Counted from the first letter of the stretch, positions 10,813-24,323 are shown. The stretch is 64,000 nucleotides of DNA from Chinchilla lanigera (GCF_000276665.1 NW_004955502.1:2970493-3034492), one strand, 5' to 3'. Made by a program: numbers and translations. The notes: generated by a model not told the origin, from the sequence alone.

Positions 10813-11366
10813 TGTAGTCATTTTAAATAAGTAGGTTTATCAGTTCACTTCTAAAACCTTCAAAAGTCACAATGATTTTTCCCTTTGTGCCTCTTTAATC
10901 TTTTAAATAACCTTACTATAATTTGTAACAAAACCATGGATGCTGAAGAACCTGCCGCTCCTGAATCCCCTTCCCGTGTCGAGTGTGCTTGTCCTTGACC
11001 TGCTTTCTCACTGTGGTGGCCCTCGGCAGAGACAGGTCTCGGGGAGGAACTGCGTCCTTGGAGTCCCTCACTCCTCCTCTCCGGTCTCCGCCTGTGGAGA
11101 GCGCAGTAGCACAGAGTAGCACTCACAAGGGCACAGTTCATCAGGTGAAGGGGTTTTCTTCTGCCCAACTTGGTAGCACACAGGTACTTTTTCAGAGTGG
11201 GGCTAATACTACCAAAAAGAGGGTGATGGATTCGTGCCGTGGTGGGGTGCAGTGACTGTGGGGCTCAGAACACAGTGATGTGTCCCCACTGTGTCTGAAG
11301 ATCTTCGAGTGAGAAGTGTAGCTTAGTACCTAATATCCCAACCTAAAAGTGCTGAATTCTTGGACT

Positions 11367-11451
11367 TCCTTTTTTTTGGATACCGGGAATTGAACTCATG
11401 ACCTTGTGCTTGCCAGGCAGCTGCTGTGCCACTGAGCTATGTCCCAGGCCC
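11367..11451 (-). repeat. ID-like SINE, antisense
   Basis: TTTTTTTTGGATACCGGGAA through GCTATGTCCCAGGCCC. Confidence 0.85.
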
Positions 11452-12427
11452 CCAAATGTTAAATTCTTAATTCAAGATACTGTTCGCACCATCCTTTCAG
11501 CTCCTGTGCGTGGTTACAGATGATGATACGCTGGAGGTGCCCACTAGGGCGGCGCTCATGGCTGCTTCTCCAAACGCAAAGTGGCCTGCTGGGGAGCGTG
11601 GCCCCCACTGCCCAGTGACCTAATAAACAGTTATGGGTAGCTGTGTACTGTGGTCACTTTGTAGGCTGTCACATACAAAACTCAAATCTGTCATACAAGT
11701 GAATTGATTTGCAAACAGATATTTCAGTTATCAAGCTCCTGGCGAGTGATTTGGCTGTAATCTTAGTTGGTGTTCCCATTCCCATATCTATGGAAGGGTC
11801 TTGGTGAAAGATACTAAAAAAAAAGAAAATGGGTCAACGACCCCTGCTATGTTTTTGTTGCTTAATAAATAATGTTTGTAAATTTAAATGGAAAACCACT
11901 TGTGCATAATAGTATTGGGTTGCAGTTATTCCCTTGAGCTTAATTTAAAATATACTCCTTGATTAAACTTTCAGTGAACATGACTTCCAGTAATCAAAAA
12001 ATAAATGCATTTCCAAGCTAGGATCTTGTGTGCTCCACGTGATGTGCGTCACCAGTGAATCCTATTTACAGTAAGAGGCGTAACGTGACTTCTTTAAAAA
12101 TCTGTGTAACTTCTTTTCCATTCAGATACTTTTCAGTCGCCACCATACTCATTTTTGTAGTAGTTATATGCGGTAAGTCTCCCACTTAGGCACGAGTTCC
12201 GTTCCCAGAGAACATCCTCGCGTTGGATTCGTTCCAGTCCGACAAAGTGAGTCTGCGGGTTCCCCTGTGAAGGTGCGCAGCCCCGGGACTTACTCTAATG
12301 CAACTGAGTAGTGCTGTGGTTTACACAGTTTTACCCAGGGAATTATTTCTTTTATAATGTCATCACTGTCAGTCTTCTAAAGAAAGTTATTTTGTCTTGT
12401 TTTGTCCTGTGGTGTAAAGTAATGATG

Positions 12428-12558
12428 GTTTTTTTGGGGCGTGGGGGTGGGTTGAGAGGGTCTAACCATGTAGCCCAGACCAGCCTCGACGTGGCACTCC
12501 TCCTGCCTCAGCCTCCACAGCGCTGGGACTGCAGGCGTGCCTCACCACCATGCCTGGC
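12428..12558 (-). repeat. B1-like SINE, antisense
   Basis: TCTAACCATGTAGCCCAGAC through CACCACCATGCCTGGC. Confidence 0.8.
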
Positions 12559-12579
12559 TAATTCTGATCCGTGTAACAC

Positions 12580-13190
12580 GTGCTCCCCGTGGGCCCGGCC
12601 CTGCATGGGCTGCATGTGGCGTCGCTCAGAAGAGGGCCTCCTGGATCTCTAGCCGGAGAGGGGTAGGGGTGGGCGTGGGCAGGCTGCTTGCGCGTGGGGT
12701 CCGCCTGTGCCACGCCGGCCCGCCCTCTGCTTCCTGCGTGTGGGACACGTACATAGAGCACGGGCTGAGCTCACACTTTCTCGTCTTCGTTGCCTTTCTT
12801 TTCCAAGGTTCTCACTTCTTTTAGCTGTATTTTGTATCTGTAGATGGCCTTCAAAAATAGCACTACCACACGTGCACCTAGGCACCTAGGGCGTGTCGTT
12901 TGTCCCGGCCCTCGCAGGGCACAGGGGCACGAGCGCGCCTCCGAAACCTCCCTGCGTGTGTGCCGCTGCTCGGGGAGAGTGGGGAGAAGTGCGAGCGGAA
13001 GGCGGTGCGGCGCAGGGGTCACGGGCGGGCGGCCCTGCAGGGCAACTCAACTGTGTGTTCCTGAATGTTCACAGTGTTGGCGAAGAAGAAGGCGCGAGCA
13101 GTCCTCCTGGGACAGGGACGCCGGTCGGAGTCCGCGGGACCGCGGGGCTTTGCCGGGCAGCGCCGGACTCCTCTCTGCTGTACAGAAGTC
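12580..13190. other. Intergenic CpG-rich block
   Basis: Dense CpG and GC content between two convergent gene tails, contrasting with the AT-rich flanks. Open frames exist on both strands but look like chance frames of GC-rich DNA, with no recognisable domain and no shared splice pattern. Confidence 0.5.
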
Positions 13191-13529
13191 CAGCTCAGTT
13201 TACACTGAGATGCATAAAATCCATGTGGGTCTTTTTACACTAATAAAAACCGAGTTTAAAATACTGATTTCAAAGCAGCACATAGACAAGCACTAATGTT
13301 TAGCAAGTAAATGTTCTGTGGTTGCTTCCTTTCTCACAGATTAAGGATCAGCACATCCGTCTGCCTTATTAGGAAGCAAGATGCAAAGTAAATGAGGTGT
13401 TTTATGTCTGTTACAAAAATTCAACGATCAGTGTTGAAAAGATTTCAATGAAATGGCTACATTTAATTACTGAAGAGTAGAAACTGATAGGACTTTTATA
13501 CAGAAAGTGTAGAAATAAGTGTTAGGCCA

Positions 13530-13730
13530 TGAAAACGTATATCCCCTTTGACCCAGTACACCCCAAGTGGGAATTTATACAGAGATAAAGCTCTGCACGT
13601 GAATATCCTTAGGAACAGCACCAAGGTGGGAAAAACCTACACGTCCAAGAAGAGGGAAATGGACCCATAATTGTGGCACAGCTACACAAAATAGAGCTTT
13701 TAAATTGACAGGCACCATTCCAAGAAGAAA
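13530..13730 (+). repeat. Diverged L1 fragment
   Basis: Old L1 3'-end text: TTTGACCCAGTACACCCC, GGGAATTTATACAGAG, GAGGGAAATGGACCCATAAT. Confidence 0.6.
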
Positions 13731-14256
13731 AGACTAGTTATAACATAGAAATTTCAGAAGAGTGCATTTGAGAGACAAAGTGGATATGTAATTAATCACA
13801 CTGGTAAAACTGAAGGTGACTTTCTCCTGTTGTATGCCTAGTGTCCAAGTATGTAAAAATATATTAGGAGATGCATAAATCTTTAGCTTCAAAATAATCC
13901 AGCACAGACACCGAAAAACACTGAGTGGGAGCGTGTGGGAGGGGCTGCCATTATCCCTGAGCCCTCTAGGCACCCTGCACGCTTGGCCCCAGGCCCTGGG
14001 AGCCGCCGAGCCCTCCCTTCCTTCACGTAATGTGCGCATCTACAAAACAGAAAATATGTAGAGCCAGGTCCTAGTGCGAGGCAAGAATTCAGTCTAAAAA
14101 GTCCATATAATTAAAATACTAGTTTTAATTGAGCCGGAACACCCTGACACGGCAGTAGCTTCCTCATCTGCAGTACCCTATCAGCGGTGACACCTAACAG
14201 AGCATCAGTAGCATCCTGTCACCCTTACACGACCCTCTGGCCTGCACGCTCGAGGA

Positions 14257-15853
<1,597 letters not shown>

Positions 15854-15948
15854 TCACCATTGCATTGTTCTTCCTGTGCCTGCATCCCAACTCGAATCTA
15901 AGATCATTGGGAGTGCTTTTTGAAACAGTTTGTTCATTTTTAAAAATG

Positions 15949-16076
15949 ACCAGGTATGGTGGTGCATGCCTGTAATCCCATTACTTGGGAGGCTGATGTA
16001 GGAGGACAGCAGCAAGTTTGAGGCCAGCCTGGGCTACATAAGCAAGTTCAAATGAGACTGCTTCAGAAACAAAAAC
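15949..16076 (+). repeat. B1-like SINE
   Basis: GACCAGGTATGGTGGTGCAT start, duplicated block partly decayed, A-rich end. Confidence 0.8.
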
Positions 16077-16082
16077 ATTCCA

Positions 16083-16203
16083 TTTTTTTCTTTGAGAGCA
16101 GAGTCTCGCTATGCAGTTCAGGCTGGCTCTTGTAGCAATCTTCCTGTCTCAGCCTCCCCAAGTGGATGAATGCTGGGATTACAGGCGCACTACTCTGCCC
16201 AGC
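16083..16203 (-). repeat. B1-like SINE, antisense
   Basis: A T-run and CAGAGTCTCGCTATGCAG lead to GGGATTACAGGCGCACTAC. It lies head-on beside the previous sense copy, so the two could form an inverted repeat in RNA. Confidence 0.8.
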
Positions 16204-16936
16204 CTTTTTTTATTTCCAATTTACTTATTTTGCTCTGTTTTCTATTTTCTCCCTGCTCAGAGGGCAACTGTTCTATTTTATTTGCGTTATTTGTGTATTT
16301 GTATATTTTACATTTCTATCGGATTCGGTTTTTTTCTTTTTGTTGCACTATTACTGTCTTTCTAGGACCATCAGGTTTCCTGGGCGTACTCCTAAGCACC
16401 GGTTTCCGGTGCTCTCTAATGTTCCATGTGTGGTCCCATCTGATTGCACCTCTTTCTGCTCCAGGGGGCCATCAGGCTGCCCGCCCACTCTCGGTATAAA
16501 TCACCCCCTCCGAGGTTTCCAGGTGTGACTCTGTATACCCAGATGTGAACAGATGTGCGGTCGCCTCAGCTCTCATCCCTTGTTACAACGGCCTGCACTG
16601 GACAGGGTCTCCCTGAGACGGGGTCTTGCGGTGTCACCAAGGCAGGTGTCCAACTCACAGACTGCCTCGGCTTCCCGAGGAGCCAGGGTCCAGTGCTCCT
16701 GCCCCACTAGGAGCCTCTTATTGGTATGTTTTACCTGACAGTTTATGCTCTGGAGTTATCAGATCTTAATAGATCATAAAATAGTTTTCTCATTAACTTT
16801 ATAGTTTCAAGTTTTGTGTATTTGCCACTAGAATCTACTCCTGTGGTTAGGTAAGGATTTTGTTTTACTTTGCTCTAACTAGTGAGCCATTTTCCCCTAC
16901 CCACTTGTACATTAAATTTATCTCTGAAGTCTCTAC

Positions 16937-17472
16937 TGTAGGGGGCAATGAATCTTAGCATATTATTTTAGATAAAATAGTTTTGGTAAAAGCCTACATG
17001 GTGCCTTGGGAAGCCTCCCGGGACAGTGTAAGAGCTAATTCCCTAGATCAACACTGCCCAGGAATGTCTCCCCAAGATAAGGGGGCGCCTAGGCCTAGGT
17101 GATCCTCCGTGACCCTGCTTGGGCAGTTCCATCTCCTGGCCCTAGGTAAACATTGTAACCATAAAGGAAATGTATGGTTATCTAAAGGGGGACATATAAA
17201 ACAGAGTACAGAACGTATATATCATTGTGGTTGGGCTCATGACCGGAGCCCGACCCGGTTACATGGCACAAGGAAAACAACATGTGGCCAGGGCTACAAC
17301 ATTCCTCTCTGTTACCATGGAAACCAAAAATGTATATAACCTGGGAACAAAGACAGGTCCACGCCCACTTCCCGGACTTGCAAGTCGGGATGAGAGGTGA
17401 CCGGTCTAAATTAAAACTTTGTCTGTTCTCTTTGGTCTCTTGCGGAATACAGCCCGAATTTTTGCCGTAACA
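16937..17472 (+). mobile_element. Solo LTR of an endogenous retrovirus
   Basis: 536 bp running TGTAGGGGGC ... CCGTAACA with TG/CA ends. It is flanked by an exact 4-bp direct repeat CTAC (16933-16936 and 17473-17476). Internal signals fit an LTR: a TATA-like ACATATAAAA near 17191, a second TATATAA near 17333, and an ATTAAA polyadenylation-type signal near 17411 followed by a T/G-rich tail. The 4-bp duplication suits class I (gammaretrovirus-like) elements. No internal retroviral genes remain. Confidence 0.8.
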
Positions 17473-18469
17473 CTACCATATACCGCGGTATTTGATCTTA
17501 TACCAACATGTGTTTTAAAAGACAGCATCAGCCTTATAATGTGCCCTAATATTTGATAGAGCAGGCTCAGCAGTATTCTTAAAGATAAGCTGCTTATGGA
17601 CCTTTATTCTCGCATATAAACTTCCCAGCAAGTTTATTTGGTTTTCTAAAAAAAATTACTTAAATCTTTCATAGCCTTTCTTTGACTTTTTGTTTCAGTG
17701 TTTGAAGTTTTTTTTTTTCAGTGTTTTTAGGGAGTGTGTGTGTGCAGGACATCGCAGGAGACCAGACCCGCTCTCTCCTGAGACACAAAGCCCTTGCCAT
17801 GACCTCGCCTTCACCTTGTTCCCTGAGATGCACAGAGCTGGCTACGTAGACACAGATGTTCCCCTACTTGGCTAAAAGAATGTGATGGAGTCCAGCCTGG
17901 GCACCGGTGGTCTCATTAATAGCAAAGGTGGGAGCCTCCGTGTAACAACTGGAATGGAGGCTCGAGCAGGAGCCTGTGAGAGTGCAGGGTAAGACATGAG
18001 ACAACCTCTCGGCTGCGGCCATGGGACTCAATGACACCTTCCCGGCGCTAAAGGTGCCAGCCTTGCACACATCAAAACTATCCATGCACTGCTGACTGGA
18101 GGCCTCTGTGCCTGGCACGGCTACAGTTTCTTCTTCCTATGCGCTCTGCTGCAATCCCACCCACCTCCCTGACTGATACTAACAAAAGCCATGAGCTTTT
18201 GGAGACAAAGCCTTTTCTTCCAGAGAGAACAGCGGGTCACCCCAGAGTGCCTCAACTGCAAAACTTTTGCTCTTTGCCTTTCTTTTTCATCTGTGTGCCG
18301 TCTGCCGGGTGGGTGGGACTGAGACCCTTCGCAGGGGCTTCGGTGATGCGTGCTGTCCACACTCCCTGGGCGGGCCCGGTGCACGTCCACAGCACAGCTT
18401 CACTCCTCTTCTCATCCCTTTCCCTCCCTCTCCATTCATTTCTTGATCCTCATTTTTTTTTCTTTCATG

Positions 18470-18578
18470 TTTACAGTACACATGAGACAAGTTATTGTCC
18501 AGACGGGCCTTAAATTTATGATTCTCCTGCCTCAGCCTCCTAAGGGCTGGGATTCCAGGCATGTGCTACCATGCCTGG
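18470..18578 (-). repeat. B1-like SINE, antisense, diverged
   Basis: CTCCTGCCTCAGCCTCCTAA through CTACCATGCCTGGC. Confidence 0.75.
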
Positions 18579-19944
18579 CTTTTATGAGAATTTTAAACAT
18601 TCTTCATAGTAGCTTTGTGGGTATTTTTGCTAACATGAGTGATTTTAATTACATTTTTTAGTCAATTATTGCTGTTCCAGAAATGCTGTTCAACTTGTAA
18701 CTGGCAACATTTATTTACACGTGTTAATTTCAATGGTCAATCTTTGGCTGCATTAGTTCTTTTTTCTTGGATGCATTAGTTCTAACAGGCTGATAGTGCA
18801 ATCATCTGCGAAAGAAAAGGTGATAGCTTTTGCCTCTTGCTTTCCGACCCTGCTCCTTATCTTGCCTTCAGGGCACTGAAGAGGCCCGCAGCGTGCAGCA
18901 GGGCAGTGGTGGTGTGTGTGTGGCTGCCTCTCTGTCTGGCGGTCAGAGGGAGCCAGCTCGGCTTCTGGGGTGCAGCCCTGATGGAAGACAGAGGCACCAC
19001 ATCAGGTCACTGAGAGCCGGGGCTGCAGCAGCACTATGGCCAAGCGGGAAGAACGTGCAAATGTAAAGCTCTCTCTCTCCACAGCACTCTCTCGCTGCAG
19101 GTCCCAGAAACTGAGTGGCCGGATTTTGTGGGCTGAGATGACGGGCTTGTCCTCAGCGTCTGGGTGATCCAGAAATCTAAGATTAGGGCAGAGCTCATCT
19201 ACACGCTGCCTTCCGTGGGCACAGAAGGAACGAGTCACCCGCACTGTAGCACGCGTCCGTTCCAACACAGGCTCCCGTCCCAGCCGCACACATGCTTTCC
19301 CACCACCACCTGTTACCCCAGAATAGCACCCGGTCCGCAGCCAGGGTGGCTTCATTCTTGCAGATAGGGGATCTGTGTGGGACTTGGTACTCGGAAGAGC
19401 CAGTAAGTAAAGGACCTGGCAAGAATGTGACAACCCTGCTGAAAAACAAACAGGGCTCCTTAAGGCAGGACACATGCAGCCTCAGCCCCTCTAGCTCATT
19501 CTTTACTCAGAGGTTTGAATCAGCAGAGTGACGTACGCTGCAGACCAGCACACCCGACAAAGACCGAGCTGGCACTAAAGGAAATGCCTGTGCTAAATGT
19601 CAGCCGTGACTCCAACATTTCGATAAATGACACAGACGTGACCAAGGGATGAGAAACTGACGCAAGAGTACACTAACTTTTCAACACGCAAGTCTGCACT
19701 CAGATCCAAGCTGATAAAGAGAATAGAATTCTATTCTAAAAAGGAAGGCTTCATTGACAACAGTTATTTACAATAGTGCATTTGTGGAGTTAAGAATGGA
19801 TTAAAAGAAGACAAAAGAAAAAATATAAATCTATGAAAATATTCCATCATTAAATAATACCAAGTGAAATTAAAACTGTTTAGGCTTTGTGAAAGATTTT
19901 TTTCCCCCACAAGCCTTCTTTACCTGTTCATAGAAATTACCAGG

Positions 19945-20100
19945 GTTAGCTGGCTGTGGGGGCGCATACCTGTAATTCCAGCAGTCCTGAAGCTAAGACA
20001 GGAGCATCACCTCAAGTTTGAGGCTAGCCTGGGCTCCATAGTGAATTCAAGGCCACCTGAACTACATAATGAGACCCTATCTCAACCCCCACAAAAGGAA
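19945..20100 (+). repeat. B1-like SINE
   Basis: TTAGCTGGCTGTGGGGGCGC start, both duplicated blocks, A/C-rich end. Confidence 0.85.
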
Positions 20101-22410
20101 TAAAATTACCAGGATATTTTCCCTGTGAAAAACAGATCTCACCCATAGAAATTCTTATGTAATTTTTATTTCATAGCAGAAGCAGAAATTACTCGTTAGG
20201 CTGTGAAGACTGCTGGGTTTTGGCACTGTGGGCCTTTGTGTGCTATTTTGTCTGCCTGCAACATTTTTTCTCCATGACCCTGGTCAGCCAAGTGATCACT
20301 TTTAAAGCCCAGGCCCCTGGGCAGGCGCCCACACAACCTGCCTGCCTTCTCCTTGGAGCAATCCACACCCCCGCCAGCTCTGTGCCTCTGCTTACAGCTT
20401 TTCCTTCTCAAAAGCTGAACCCAGATCTCCACTGAGCTTATTTGAAAATACCCGTATTGTTTATCAGTTAACACTATCCTTACTGGTATAGTTTTTTTTA
20501 AGCTATGTCGTTTCCTTTAGTTCTACAAAATTCTCAGCTGTTGTGTCCCTGACCATTCCCAGTCTCCCTGTTATTTTCCTTCTGACTGCTGACTCTGCTT
20601 GGATAAACCGTCTCACTTTACCCTTCCGATTTCTTCATATCTCATCTGATACCTCATGTGACAACGCTTCTCTTAGCAGCAAGGCACGTTAGAGTCCCGG
20701 CGGGAAGGAATTTATCCTCCTCTGCAGCGCGGCTGGGCTGGGCCACGCTCCTGAAGATGTTGTCAGAGTCACGGGAAGCAGCTTCCCCCACCGCTCCCCC
20801 AAAAAGCCGCACTCAGCCTAGTGATGAGGACAGAAGCAGAGCAGTCGCCCGTGGCAACCAGCCTCAGGTCCACAGTCACCGCCGCAGCCTGGGTGCAGAG
20901 GGGGACAGCTGGTGGCCTCGGAGAGGGCCGGGCAGCGTGGGCGAGCTGTGGGCCCGAGCAGCTGCTCTTCAGCCCGCCCCTCACCTGTCCACCGCGGGTG
21001 ATGAGGCGCTGGTGACTGAGGTCACGCGTGTGGCTCGCCGAACCGGGCGGCCCTGGCTTCACGGTGACCCTGTGCGCCTGGTGAGCAAAAGCTCAGCACC
21101 AGGAACAGAATCTGCGCCTCCGGAAGTGGGGGAGCGGGCCAGGGCGCGTTCTCACGGCTTCATCTGCAGTGATTTCCGAAGCAGGTTCTCAGACTCAGAG
21201 CTGCCTCGCGTTGATACCGGGTCGAAGGACGCTAAGCCACCTGGCTAGTGTTCTAGCAGCCTGCAGAGTCTGAAGGGCTTTTCTACCCGTCAGAGTGTTA
21301 GATTTCATCAGCCGGGTTCAGTGCTGGCCCCCGCAGGCCTCCGAAGGTCTGCACGCCCGGTCTGAGACGGAGGGTGCGGCTCCCGCCTCGCGGGCTAGGC
21401 GCTCTGAAATTACAGGGCGGCCCCGCTGTCCTGCGTTGTGAGTCAGCGTCCCCGCGGGACTGCGGGCGGTGAGAAGGCGGCACAGGACGATCGGGTCGGG
21501 CCCTGCCCGCTGCCCCTGCCCTCCGCGGAGGCGTGTGCCGGCTGCGGGGACGCGCAGACGCCTCCTCGCCAGCCCTGTCGCCCCTCCCGCCAGTCTCCGC
21601 AGGCCAGCCGCTCCGCGCCCGAGGGAACCTCACGGAGGGCTCCGCGTTTACTGGACTAAAGGCCGATCTAAATAGAACAGTCACCTATGCGGCGCGTACC
21701 AGCCTCCACTGTGAAACAGGACACATTCATTTACACGTTCGGGCGTCCTGGTGAGGCCTGACAGCCAGCTCAGCGGCGGGGCCGCCGTCCGGCTGTGTGG
21801 CCAGGGCCGGGCCGCTGACCCCTCGGCCTCGACCACCCTGTGTGACCACGAGTGTCCATCCACCAGGGCAGAGGCCGCCATCCGAACAGTGCACACGCAG
21901 CTGAGAAGCCGCAATAGTATCCAGAGCCCATGGAAACAGCCATGAAAACGCCGGGAAAGGAGGCACCTCCTTAGGAGGAAGCAAGAAACCACGAGATGCA
22001 AAGTTTAAAGACAAAAAAAAAAGACTAGTGTAAAGACAAAAGTATTAAGAACCAATGACAATTCTTCCAAGCCCGTAGCGTGGGCCAAGTATTTCCAAGC
22101 ATTTCAAGCACCACAGAGGCCTGTTCATGCTCAGTCATAAAGCATGCGGGATCACCGTGTTTCCAGCTTTAAATGGAAGAAATTTCATCCACAGCCGCCA
22201 GCGCTGGATCCGGGGCTGAAGAACCCAGCGCAGACGCGCACAGCGCCCAGTCCCGCGACCCCAGGACACTCCGTGAAGCTGAACCGGAGCAGGGCGACGC
22301 GAGAGCCCCGCTTGTCCTCTGAGAAGCCCCCTTCCGGGCACGAGTCTGGTTTTTAGGGCGTATAGGCTCTGCTGCTGGGTGCTTTCAAGAAAAGCTTTAA
22401 CAGGTGCAGC

Positions 22411-22503
22411 CTCGGCTTTTTGTGCGTGTGGGTGCCGGGTGTCGAACTCGGGACCTCGCGCTGGCCAGGCGGGCGCTGCGCGGCTGAGCTACAGCCCTGG
22501 CCC
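22411..22503 (-). repeat. GC-rich ID-like SINE, antisense
   Basis: GTGCCGGGTGTCGAACTCGG through GCTGAGCTACAGCCCTGGCC. It retains many CpGs, unlike most copies in the window, and sits within the CpG island. Confidence 0.85.
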
Positions 22504-22807
22504 CCACTTTTCTATTTTTGCTTATCTTGTGAAATCCTTCTTAGATGTCAGTCAGCATTACATGTTTTAAGGAAGAAGCAAACTTACAAGTCTACATGAC
22601 CAGGAAAGTCTCTGCAGTGAACGAGACGCACGGTGTCCTCCTCGGTGGGAGGGCTGGACACGCGGTGACCTCACCGCGTCCACGCGGGGATCAGAACTCG
22701 CGTCCGGGACCCGCCCGCGACTCTGCGCTCCAGACCCCGGTGCGCGGCGCTCACTCGCGCCCGAGCCGGGGACTCAGCTCGGAGGGCCGCGGTCGGAGGA
22801 GGGCCCG

Positions 22808-23727
22808 NNNNNNNNNNNNNNNNNNNNNNNNNNNNNNNNNNNNNNNNNNNNNNNNNNNNNNNNNNNNNNNNNNNNNNNNNNNNNNNNNNNNNNNNNNNNN
22901 NNNNNNNNNNNNNNNNNNNNNNNNNNNNNNNNNNNNNNNNNNNNNNNNNNNNNNNNNNNNNNNNNNNNNNNNNNNNNNNNNNNNNNNNNNNNNNNNNNNN
23001 NNNNNNNNNNNNNNNNNNNNNNNNNNNNNNNNNNNNNNNNNNNNNNNNNNNNNNNNNNNNNNNNNNNNNNNNNNNNNNNNNNNNNNNNNNNNNNNNNNNN
23101 NNNNNNNNNNNNNNNNNNNNNNNNNNNNNNNNNNNNNNNNNNNNNNNNNNNNNNNNNNNNNNNNNNNNNNNNNNNNNNNNNNNNNNNNNNNNNNNNNNNN
23201 NNNNNNNNNNNNNNNNNNNNNNNNNNNNNNNNNNNNNNNNNNNNNNNNNNNNNNNNNNNNNNNNNNNNNNNNNNNNNNNNNNNNNNNNNNNNNNNNNNNN
23301 NNNNNNNNNNNNNNNNNNNNNNNNNNNNNNNNNNNNNNNNNNNNNNNNNNNNNNNNNNNNNNNNNNNNNNNNNNNNNNNNNNNNNNNNNNNNNNNNNNNN
23401 NNNNNNNNNNNNNNNNNNNNNNNNNNNNNNNNNNNNNNNNNNNNNNNNNNNNNNNNNNNNNNNNNNNNNNNNNNNNNNNNNNNNNNNNNNNNNNNNNNNN
23501 NNNNNNNNNNNNNNNNNNNNNNNNNNNNNNNNNNNNNNNNNNNNNNNNNNNNNNNNNNNNNNNNNNNNNNNNNNNNNNNNNNNNNNNNNNNNNNNNNNNN
23601 NNNNNNNNNNNNNNNNNNNNNNNNNNNNNNNNNNNNNNNNNNNNNNNNNNNNNNNNNNNNNNNNNNNNNNNNNNNNNNNNNNNNNNNNNNNNNNNNNNNN
23701 NNNNNNNNNNNNNNNNNNNNNNNNNNN
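22808..23727. other. Assembly gap (N x 920)
   Basis: A run of N in the CpG island. Open frames that cross it are meaningless. It probably hides BAG2 exon 1 and the transcription start. Confidence 1.
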
Positions 23728-24004
23728 GGGGGCGGCCCCACCCGCCTGGGCCTGGGCCCGGCGGCTCCTCCCTCCCCCGGGGTGCGGGAGGCCGGGGCGC
23801 CGCCCCGGGTCCACCCCTGCTGAGGAGGAGGCTCGGGTGACCTGGCGGTCCCCATGCACACCGGGCTGGAATCTGAGAGAGGGCGCAGTCCACCCCGCTG
23901 CTTTCTCCCACCAGGAGTGAGGAGCAGAGCGCAGACGCTGTCAAGGTCATAGCAGAGGGAGCAGGGCTGGAACACAAAGATCTGACTACTCAAAAAGTTG
24001 TGTT

Positions 24005-24122
24005 TTAGCCCTTTAATGCCAGCACTCGGGAGGCTGAGGCAGGAGGATCGCTGCTAGTTTAAGGCCAGCCTGAACTACGTGAAATCGTGTCTCAGAAAAA
24101 CAGAAAAAAAAAAAAAAAAAAA
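24005..24122 (+). repeat. B1-like SINE, 5' truncated
   Basis: CCAGCACTCGGGAGGCTGAG through CGTGTCTCAG and a long A-tail. Confidence 0.8.
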
Positions 24123-24129
24123 GTGTTTT

Positions 24130-24300
24130 AGGCGGGTAGGGTGATGAATGCCTGTAATCCCAGGGCTGGAAGGCTGAGGGAGGACCACAGGTTCAAGGCA
24201 GTTTAGCTAGACCATCTTAAAACAATAAAATAATAATAACTGAGGGGGTCCTAGCTCAGTATGGAAGCCTTGGGTTCAATTTCCCATACTGGCTGGATAG
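24130..24300 (+). repeat. B1-like plus ID-like composite SINE
   Basis: A B1-like unit ending in an AATAAT-rich linker is followed by an ID-like unit (GTCCTAGCTCAGTATGG to CAATTTCCCATACTGG). Confidence 0.65.
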
Positions 24301-24323
24301 GAAGAAAACGTTGCCCCACTCAT

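Larger units (their letters stand above)
1789..11869 (+). other. RAB23: RAB23 gene span (3' part; coding exons end at 8366)
   Basis: RAB23 is a Rab-family small GTPase acting in ciliary and endosomal trafficking and as a negative regulator of Hedgehog signalling (known from the family). Four coding exons with proper acceptors and donors are visible: 1789-1945, 4251-4333, 5284-5376 and 8227-8366. Together they supply 473 coding nt, equal to residues ~81-237 of a 237-residue protein, so about 241 coding nt (P-loop, switch I and II) must lie left of the window. The visible part holds the guanine-specificity motif NKID, the SxK-like motif TSVK and the C-terminal prenylation motif CSIP. The gene converges on BAG2. 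The end of the span is inferred from AATAAA signals at 11622 and 11864 and is uncertain. Confidence 0.85.
8367..11869 (+). other. RAB23: RAB23 3' UTR and downstream sequence (extent inferred)
   Basis: Noncoding after the stop at 8366. Candidate polyadenylation signals AATAAA lie at 11622-11627 and 11864-11869. Four or five SINEs interrupt the stretch. The true cleavage site cannot be set from sequence alone. Confidence 0.45.
11870..14256. other. Convergent RAB23/BAG2 intergenic region
   Basis: Lies between the two gene ends. It holds an antisense B1 (12428-12558), a CpG-rich block (12580-13190), an L1 remnant (13530-13730) and the BAG2 3' UTR on the minus strand. ATTAAA signals for BAG2 on the minus strand are possible near 14124 and 13463. 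Confidence 0.6.
21290..23880. promoter_or_regulatory. BAG2: CpG island of the BAG2 promoter region (interrupted by gap)
   Basis: Dense CpG runs from ~21.3 kb to the gap and again from 23728 to ~23.85 kb. Its position, about 6-8 kb upstream of BAG2 exon 2 on the minus strand, and the missing 113 coding nt of exon 1 point to the BAG2 promoter and first exon. Individual promoter elements cannot be called because the core is unsequenced. Confidence 0.65.
23881..24323. other. SINE-rich spacer upstream of the BAG2 CpG island
   Basis: Two B1-like copies (24005-24122; 24130-24239) and an ID-like remnant (24240-24300). The last two form another B1-then-ID pair. Confidence 0.7.

Noticed and set aside
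12844..13296. 150-residue open frame between RAB23 and BAG2
   Set aside because: Arg/Gly/Ser-rich translation typical of CpG-rich noncoding DNA; no conserved motif.
20658..21248. 196-residue open frame in the CpG-rich region
   Set aside because: Chance frame in GC-rich DNA: no domain, no splice sites, and overlapping frames on both strands.
22545..23993. Open frames of 361-440 residues across 22.5-24.0 kb
   Set aside because: They exist only because the N gap contains no stop codons.
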